DNA from: Beta vulgaris subsp. vulgaris
Taxonomy: Eukaryota; Streptophyta; Magnoliopsida; Caryophyllales; Amaranthaceae
NCBI RefSeq assembly: GCF_026745355.1
Contig: NC_079203.1
Span: 6,111,352 to 6,175,351, forward strand
Reading direction: 5' to 3'
Length of the DNA: 64,000 nt
The translations under genes were made by a program, and so were the position numbers. Under the pieces are notes generated by a model. That model did not search any database and was not told the DNA's origin. It saw nothing but the letters and a program-made list of their open reading frames with translations. Shown here piece after piece: positions 57,201 to 64,000 of this stretch. Numbering within the stretch: position 1 is the first letter of the stretch; each line of letters begins with the position of its first letter.

Positions 57201-58290
57201 TTGGTGTCGAGTTCTGATCCTTGTGTATGTACTATGTAGTTTTGCAAAGTTAATGATTTCGCCTTTTGGATTATGTGACAGTTTGAGTGAGGAGAGCAGG
57301 GGTTTGAGATGGAACTCGTTAGTCGACATGCTTATACAGAAATGAAGCATTTGCTTGGTTTAACTGATATGTTTTTCGATATTTGTTCAGACCACGCATT
57401 TGTTCCAGATTTTTTTACTTATTCATTTAATTTTTGTTAATAATTATTTTTTTTTTTTGGTTAATTTCATTAATTTTTTTTTTTTTTGATTTGCAGGGTT
57501 ATGAGATTTGCGTTTGAGTTCCAGATTTGAAGTTGGTTTCGATCCAGATGCCAGATTTAAAGTTCGTTTTGGTTCCATATTTTTGTTGTGGAGTTTAAAG
57601 TGTAAATGTAATTATATGAGATTTGTATTAGATTTTCTTCTAAGTATACTAGAATTTAGTTCTAGAATTATTTTCACTTGTAATTACATTTATTATCAAT
57701 AATAATTGAATTGATTAATTTGTTTGCTTTAAAAAAAAAGTATCGTATTTGCATCATTCCATATCTTATTACATTTAAAATCAATTAATTAAAAGCAAAA
57801 AACTATTACATTTAATACTAGTTAACCAAAAGCAAAAAAAAAAAGAAAAAAAAAAGTGCAAATGCGTACCAAAAGCAAAAATGAAAGCACAAATGCGTAT
57901 TCCAGAAAACAGTCGCTAATTAGCGACTGCCAAGGCTAATTAGCGACGGCTTCTGGCGGTCGCTAATTAACAACTGCAGTTGGCTGACGCTAATTAGCGA
58001 CCGCCAGAAGCCGTCGCTAATTAGCGACCGCCAGAAGCCGTCGCTAATTAGCGTCAGCAGCTCTAAACGGTCGCTAATTAGCGACTGCTAGGGAAACGGA
58101 CGCGAAATTCGAAATATCAGACGCTAATTTTTTAGCGTCCGCTTTGCGGACGCTATTTGGAGAATTAGCGACCAAGGGTTTTGCATCAGCCATTTAGCGT
58201 CCGTTGGCGGACGCTAATATATTTAGCGTCCGATTCCGCGTTTTTAGCGTCTGATTTTTGCGGACGCTAAAGGCTGACATTCTTGTTGTG
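54240..58290. mobile_element. CACTA-superfamily element, 4.05 kb, non-autonomous
   Basis: Ends CACAACAAGAATCCGCGC and CATTCTTGTTGTG with a CTA duplication (54237-54239 and 58291-58293). Subterminal arrays of TTAGCGTCCG and GCTAATTAGCGAC in both orientations occupy 54255-54440 and 57910-58275. The interior has leader-like CT-rich sequence (54470-54680), possible small exons and an AT-rich 3' end (57600-57720), but no transposase motif. Confidence 0.88.
55648..56924 (+). other. Possible captured gene fragments inside the CACTA element
   Basis: 55648-55706 is an exon-like stretch between TTCAG and GTATAT, reading NAGPTGLEKDTRKTKF. 56715-56924 is an open frame of 69 residues (SVESIGLTILEILQRNAVGP...) followed by a stop. 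55968-56150 also looks exon-like but has stops. No family was recognised. These could be the element's own transcript or host fragments. Confidence 0.3.
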
Positions 58291-58990
58291 CTATCCTATG
58301 GCGGAAACGCCACCTTCTGGTTAGGGGCAATTGTCCCTGGTGGCACCGCACTATGCATGGCTTTATGCCACCTTCTGGTTAGGGACATTGTCCCTGGTGG
58401 CTATTGCCCTATGATTATGATGATGATGATGATGATGATGATGATGGGAGACGTCCCTGTATGTTATACTCGCCAAGTTACCAATAAGATAATTATGATG
58501 ATGATTATGATATGAAGATAATAATGAATTTATGTTTACATAAAATGTTTATGAAATGTTTTTACTCTATTCTCTCTCCTCCCTGTTTGCAACTAAAATG
58601 AATTGAAATGAATTTACGATGTTAGAGTAGTATGTTACTGGGCCTCGGCTCATGACGTTTTGCTTTTCTGTTTTAGGTAATGACGGGGATGACGGAATGG
58701 CGTAGCAGTGAGGAATAATTACTACTTAAATTATGCAGACTCTTATATTAATGTATTCTAAGCTTAAGAACATTATTTTGTGAACCTTAATATGTTCACC
58801 TAGTTATTTAGCATTTCTAAGTTAGTTATGAATTTATATTTAAAAGTTACGTTCTTTAACGAACTTATGTTGCCTTGTATTTTCCAAAAGGAAAGTACGG
58901 CAGTAACGCACCGACTAAGTTAAGTCTTCCGCTGCTAAGTAAGAGCTAATTAATGAATTAACGATGCTTAGGAGTCGGGGAGTTACAGAA

Positions 58991-59004
58991 TCGTATCAGA
59001 GCCA
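58991..59004 (+). other. Primer-binding site
   Basis: TCGTATCAGAGCCA, three bases after the LTR, matches the tRNA-iMet type site (TGGTATCAGAGC) except for one base. Confidence 0.7.
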
Positions 59005-59272
59005 ACGGTTCCGAAACCTTAAGTAAAACCTTATAGGTTTTACGTATTTCATATAGGAACTAAAATGGTTTAGGATAATTACTTTAGCTAACATGAGATA
59101 ATAATTTATAATAAAAAAAATGATTGTAGATAAATAAGGAAATCAATAATGAATATGAGCGTGAGTGATAGGACGGGGAATGGGAAAATTTTACGCTACT
59201 TTAACGCTGTTGACAGAGTATGTTGCTGGCAAATGAGTACGTCATAAACGTAAAATGTTTTATTGTTAGACA

Positions 59273-59712
59273 ATGGCCTCAAGTGAAAGTGACCCTATTA
59301 ATGGAGGAAATGCAAACCACGAGTTTGAGGTCACGCTCGAAGAAATGAGAGCAAGGATTGATGCATTACGAAGCGTCCCTGTTTTTGGAGATGCCACGGG
59401 AGATGCTAGTGATAACCGAATGGATTTAATGAGGCTGATGATGATGGAGCTTTTACAAGGAAATCGACAAAGGCCTAGACTGAACAAGAAGAGTGCTCAA
59501 ACATGTTCAAGAGGTTCTCGGCTCATAAGCCCCCAACTTATGATGGAAAGCCAGACCCCACTGAGTTTGAAGAGTGGCTAAACGGCATGGAAAAAAAATT
59601 GTTCGATGCTACCAGTGCCCGATAAGTGGAAAAGTTAACTTTGCAGTCTTTTATTTGAAAGGACAAGCCAATCTTTGGTGGAAAACTGCCAAGGAAATGA
59701 AACAACATCCCA
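59273..59712 (+). pseudogene. gypsy gag remnant
   Basis: ATG 59273 opens an acidic N-terminus. A frameshift near 59495 moves the conserved capsid part (PPTYDGKPDPTEFEEWL; YLKGQANLWW) into other frames. The gag sequence stops at about 59712 and joins directly to the end of the protease region, so the rest of capsid and the zinc knuckle are deleted. Confidence 0.75.
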
Positions 59713-59739
59713 AATGGTGAATCTATCTCATGTGATGTC

Positions 59740-62700
59740 ATGTATAGAAACTTCCCTATCCTTATAGGAGGCTGTGAATTTCTAGTCGACCTAGTTCAAT
59801 TTGAATTAACCGACTTTGATGTGATCTTGGGAATGGATTAGTTATCCAAGTACCAAGTCGACATTAATTGCCTGAACCATGAGATAATTTTTAGAAGACC
59901 TGATGGGCGCAAGGTTTCTTATCGAAGAAAAAAAGCCAAACCCCGTATTATCTCAACCTCAAAAGTATTCAAACTACTTGCGAAGGGTTGTTACAGATAC
60001 CTTTGCAATGTAATAGACCTAACAAAACCTAACGACTCTTTGTCCGACATCCCTATAGTAAAAGAGTACCCTGACGTGTTTCCAGAAGACATATCTGGTA
60101 TGCCTCCGCAAAGAGAAATAGACTTTAGCATCGACCTTATTCTGGGAGCTGCCCTATCTCGAAGGCACCATATAGAATGGCACCAGCTGAATTGCAAGAA
60201 TTGAAGAAGCAACTAGATGAATTGCTCGAGAAAGGGTACATCCGACCCAGTGTTTCACCCTGGGGTGCACCAGTCTTGTTTGTAAAGAAGAAAGATGGAA
60301 TATGAGGTTGTGCATAGTTTATCGAGAGTTAAATAAGATTACCATCAAAAACAGATATCCTTTACCCTGCATTGACGATCTTTTCGATCAGCTGCGAGGT
60401 GCAACCACTTTTTCCAAGATAGATTTGAGGTCTGGATATCATCAACTTCGCATTAAGCTAGAGATATCTCAAAAACCGCCTTCAGGACTCGATACGCGCA
60501 TTATGAATTCACGGTGATGCCCTTTGGGTTAACCAATGCCCCAGCCGTTTTCATGGACTTGATGAACCGAGTTTTCAAGCCCTACCTTGATAAATTCGTT
60601 GTTGTATTCATGATGATATCTGGTGTTTTCAAGAAACTCAAGTGAGCATGAAGAACACTTGAGAAAGGTGTTGGAAATACTAAGAGAAAGAAAGTTGTAT
60701 GCGAACTGAAGAAAGTGAGGTTGAAGAAGTTGCCTTTCTAGGGCACATCATTTCTGAGAATGGAGTCTCCGTTGATCCCAGAAAATAAAAGCCATAATGG
60801 AGTGGCCTAGACCCACCAATGTCCCGAAATTGAAGTTTTATGGGTTTAGCTGGATACTACCGAAGATTCGTCCAAGACTTCTCAAAGATAGCATGCCTAT
60901 AACGCGATTGGTGAAGAAGTCGGTCAAGTTTGAATGGAGCGATGAATGTGAAGAAGCTTTTCAGGAGTTAAAGAAACGCCTTACCTCTGCCCCAATTCTA
61001 ACCCTTCCTTCTGGTATAGATGGCTTTGTTGTGTATAGTGATGCCTCCAAGCATGGATTAGGATGTGTGCTAATGCAAAACGAGAAGGTTATAGCATACG
61101 CTTCTCGACAACTTAAACCGCACGAACAAAATTACCCAACCCATGATCTTGAACTAGCCGCTGTCGTATTCGCCCTCAAAATCTGGCGACACTATTTATA
61201 TGGTGTTTCATGTAAAATCTTTACCGACCATAAAAGCCTCAAATACATCTTTACCCAAAAAGAGTTGAACTTAAGACAACGTAGGTGGCTAGAACTCCTA
61301 AAAGACTACGACCTTACATTCAATATCATCCTGGAAAAGCAAATGTTGTAGCTGATGCCCTAAGTCGAAAAGCTCACCTAAACGCAACCTTGACCTTACC
61401 AAAAGCTACAAGCGATGACCTTTGGAAAATGAAGGTGGAGATCATTCATAGAAAAGAAGGTGCGTACTTGAATGCATTGGAGTTGAGGCCAACCTTGTTG
61501 CCAGACATAAAGGAGGCACAAGGTGGAGACCCTGAGTTGGAGAAAATAAAGAATGATGTGAAAGAGGGAAGTCGCCAGGATTTGTGATCCAAGAGGATGG
61601 TACTTTGAGATTTCAAGGAAGGTTATGTGTCCCCAATAAGGAGACATTAAAGAAGAGGATTTTAGAAGAAGCTCATAATAGTCCTTTCTCAATCCACCCT
61701 GGAGGAAACAAGTTATACAAAGATTTGAAACAGACATTCTGGTGGAGCAACATGAAGCAAGAAGTCGCTGAATTTGTGGCAAGATGCTTGACTTGTCAAA
61801 AGGTCAAGATAGAGCACCAAAGACCTGCAGGGCTCCTACAACCTTGAGTGTCCCTACTTGGAAGTGGGATTCGATCTCGATGGATTTCATAATGGACTAC
61901 CACCGTCAACTCGAGGCATGAACTCTATCTGGGTGATTGTGGATAGATTGACAAAATCCGCGCATTTCTTAGCTATAAGAAATAATTGGAGCTTAGACAA
62001 GCTAGCTGAGCTGTATATGAACACAATTGTCAGGCTACATGGAGTTCTGAGTTCGATCGTGTCTGATCGAGACTCAAGATTCCAGGCAAAGTTCTGGAAG
62101 AATTGCAAAAAGCTCTTGGCACTAGACTCGACTTCAGTACAGCCTTCCACCCAGCAACTGATGGTCAGACGAACGGACGATTCAGACCCGGAAGATATGT
62201 TAAGAGCATGCATGTTAGATTTTCAAGGAAGTTGGGGAAGTACTTGCCACTGGTAGAATTTTCTTACAATAACAGCTACCAAGCTAGCATCAAAATGCGC
62301 CTATGAAGCACTCTATGGAAGAAGATGTAGAACACCCCTTTGTTAGAGTGATATTGATGAAGCTCGAATGATCGGACCTGACTTGATACAAGAAACGACA
62401 GAAAAAGTACGATTAATTCAGACTAGGATCAAGACTGCGCAAAATCGACAAAAGAGCTATGCAGATCGACGGAGGAGACCACTAGAGTTCATAGTGGGTG
62501 ATCATGTTTTTTTGAAAGTCTCACCTATTAAAGGTGTCATGCGATTTGGTCAATCTGGTAAGCTTAGTCCAAGGTATATCGGCCCATATGAGATTCTCGA
62601 GCGAGTGAATGACGTGGCTTATTGACTGGCGCTACCGACAGACCTAGATAAGGTGCATAATGTCTTCCATATATCGATGTTAAGAAAGTACATACCTGAT

Positions 62701-62913
62701 CCAAGCCATGTGATTAGGCATGAACCTTTACAACTGAGGAACGACTTGACTTACGAAGAAAAACCGATTGAAATCCTTGACCGTAGGGAAAAGCAACTCA
62801 GAAACAAAGTAATTCCCATGGTAAAAGTTTTATGGGCCAACCATTCTTCGGCTGAAGCAACTTGGGAAGTTGAAGATCAAATAAAAGCGAAATACCCTCA
62901 TCTATTTGCTTAG
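59740..62913 (+). pseudogene. gypsy pol remnant (PR end, RT, RNase H, integrase, chromo-like end)
   Basis: Order of recognisable parts: the end of the protease (ILGMD followed by a stop, about 59825; the active-site triad is deleted); reverse transcriptase about 60060-60640, with the catalytic Asp pair region frameshifted near 60610; RNase H about 60960-61330 ([10 protein letters not shown]); integrase zinc-binding region about 61660-61800 (H-H-C-C); integrase core about 61860-62320 with several shifts (SDRDSRF near 62060); and a C-terminal chromodomain-like end (VLWANHSSAEATWEVE) stopping at 62913. Numerous frameshifts and stops exclude function. The order is that of Ty3/gypsy chromoviruses, possibly the Tekay lineage. 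Confidence 0.85.
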
Positions 62914-63049
62914 ATTATTATGTATGTTTATCATGTTTGATCTGCATATGTTATCTATAGTATGAATATGTTTTACTTTCATAATGATTTTTGATATGCA
63001 TTGCATGACCTTATTTTGACTTAGTAAGTTTCGAGGACGAAACTTTTTC

Positions 63050-63063
63050 TAAGGGGGTCAGGA
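63050..63063 (+). other. Polypurine tract
   Basis: AAGGGGGTCAGGA directly precedes the 3' LTR and would prime plus-strand synthesis. Confidence 0.7.
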
Positions 63064-64000
63064 TGTAATATCCCGTATTTAAGTAATACTAATTGTCGGA
63101 TTAATTATAGATTAAATATTTTCAAACTAACAAAAACATGAATTATAGATATTAAAATGTATAATAAGCTATATTAAGTTTCCTTTATTTAATCTAACTT
63201 GTGGACAATAGAACAAGTATATACTTAAGCAAGCAAATTACAAAAATGTCCCTATGAGTCTAGCACTCTAGCCCATCTTCTTCCTTCCCCATTTTTCTTC
63301 TCTGCAAATTTGTTTGTAGTGTTCACACATGAAATCAAACCCTCTAACTCTATACTACAACGCTCATGTCAGCAATCTTCTCCATTAGTCAATAAAGTTG
63401 CTACAATATCTCATAAAATCCGGGAAGAAGCCCCAAACTTTGAATTCTCAACCTTCTTCCATTAATGTATCTTGACCCCAAATTCATATTTTTCACATGA
63501 CAAACTGATCAACAATAGGAGCATAGCTTCCCATAATTTCTATAAATACCGGTTGATGATTCCATTGAACCACAAGCAAAAATCAGAACAAGTTGTAATC
63601 AAATTTTTCTCTCACCTCCATTATTACCCTCTTCCTTCTTCTCTGTTTTGGGCAAGCTGCCCAACACCGCCACGACACCACCAACAACAACATCGTCATC
63701 CACCAAGCGCCATGTGCACCACCATGACATCACTAACCACCACTTGCGTCACCATCGCCACCACGGTGGCAGCATCACTTAACCACGCATACCCTTCTTT
63801 CCTCTCGCTACACCCACTCGCAGCACCTTTCTCTCTCCTCGACCCACCTGAACGAACCACCTTCGTCACTCCGGCGAACCACCCTTACACCTTCAAACTC
63901 GCCGCTGCAGCCTCCATTTCCGGCGAAGCTTCTCGTCGCCCTTCGCCCCTTCCTCTGTTTCTGCCGCAAGGTATGCTGAACATACCTTTCCGTTTTTTTT
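63064..64000 (+). mobile_element. 3' LTR of the gypsy element (runs off the window)
   Basis: Begins TGTAATATCCCGTATTTAAG and follows the 5' LTR closely through the leader patch to the donor-like CAAGGTATGCTG. By eye eight substitutions and one 1-base indel separate the two over the visible 937 bp. Confidence 0.92.

Larger units (their letters stand above)
52451..58987 (+). mobile_element. 5' LTR of a Ty3/gypsy element, split by a CACTA element
   Basis: Begins TGTAATATCCCGTATTTAAG and ends GGGGAGTTACA just before the primer-binding site. Without the nested CACTA element the LTR is about 2.48 kb. It includes a TATA box (52929-52936), a GC-richer leader with an open frame (52860-53450) ending in a donor-like CAAG|GTATGC, and near its end two ~60-bp direct repeats (GCCACCTTCTGGTTAGGG, 58309 and 58369) and an ATG microsatellite (about 58408-58445). 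The first 937 bp differ from the visible 3' LTR at about nine positions. Confidence 0.88.

Noticed and set aside
58408..58445. ATG-rich open frame around 58258-58515
   Set aside because: It is created by an ATG trinucleotide microsatellite in the gypsy LTR.

Overview
This is a repeat-dominated stretch of a nuclear plant genome. The evidence is the dense nesting of plant transposon families (L1-type LINE with a C-terminal RNase H, Ty3/gypsy and Ty1/copia LTRs, CACTA, hAT, Stowaway- and Tourist-like MITEs, Helitrons), a FAR1-type gene remnant, spliced genes and the high AT content. A eudicot is likely. The style of the repeats would fit Caryophyllales such as spinach, beet or quinoa, but that is a guess. 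Only one piece of an apparently ordinary host gene is visible: the first coding exon of a Nudix hydrolase on the minus strand near 2.5 kb, whose remainder should lie left of the window.

Layout: 0-3 kb Nudix 5' end and AT-rich sequence; 3-17 kb a mosaic of nested elements (foldback element, Stowaway, a TIR element holding a solo LTR that holds a Tourist-like element, tandem Helitrons, an internally deleted hAT, a CACTA nested in a second hAT, Stowaway/Tourist nests, a second Helitron pair); 18-19.6 kb a broken FAR1-like gene; 19.6-40.4 kb a giant palindrome; 40.4-48.3 kb a poly(A)-binding-protein fragment, MITEs and a LINE remnant; 49.3-52.4 kb one LTR and the 3' flank of a minus-strand copia element; 52.45 kb to the end a Ty3/gypsy element whose 5' LTR is split by a 4-kb CACTA element and whose 3' LTR runs off the window.

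The most interesting object is the palindrome. Two arms (19629-33750 and 33770-40420) are inverted copies separated by only 19 bp. The left arm was later enlarged by a 6.7-kb LINE and a 1.9-kb CACTA element, both with target-site duplications. Each arm carries a multi-exon gene reading from the outer edge toward the centre: TATA box, exon 1, an exon encoding a 16-residue tandem repeat, amplified paralogous exons separated by a minisatellite, and a terminal exon resembling MULE-associated plant proteins of unknown function. Between minisatellite and terminal exon each arm holds what looks like the promoter, 5' leader and first codons of a plant sorbitol dehydrogenase (L-iditol/L-idonate dehydrogenase type) gene. 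Because all these promoters point at the palindrome centre, transcription from either side should give hairpin or double-stranded RNA including host-derived sequence. This layout resembles known natural silencing loci built from inverted duplications, but the silencing role is inference.

The minisatellite of the palindrome also occurs in the intron of the adjacent FAR1-like pseudogene, which suggests that both derive from one element family. No RNA genes, CRISPR arrays or organellar genes were recognised.
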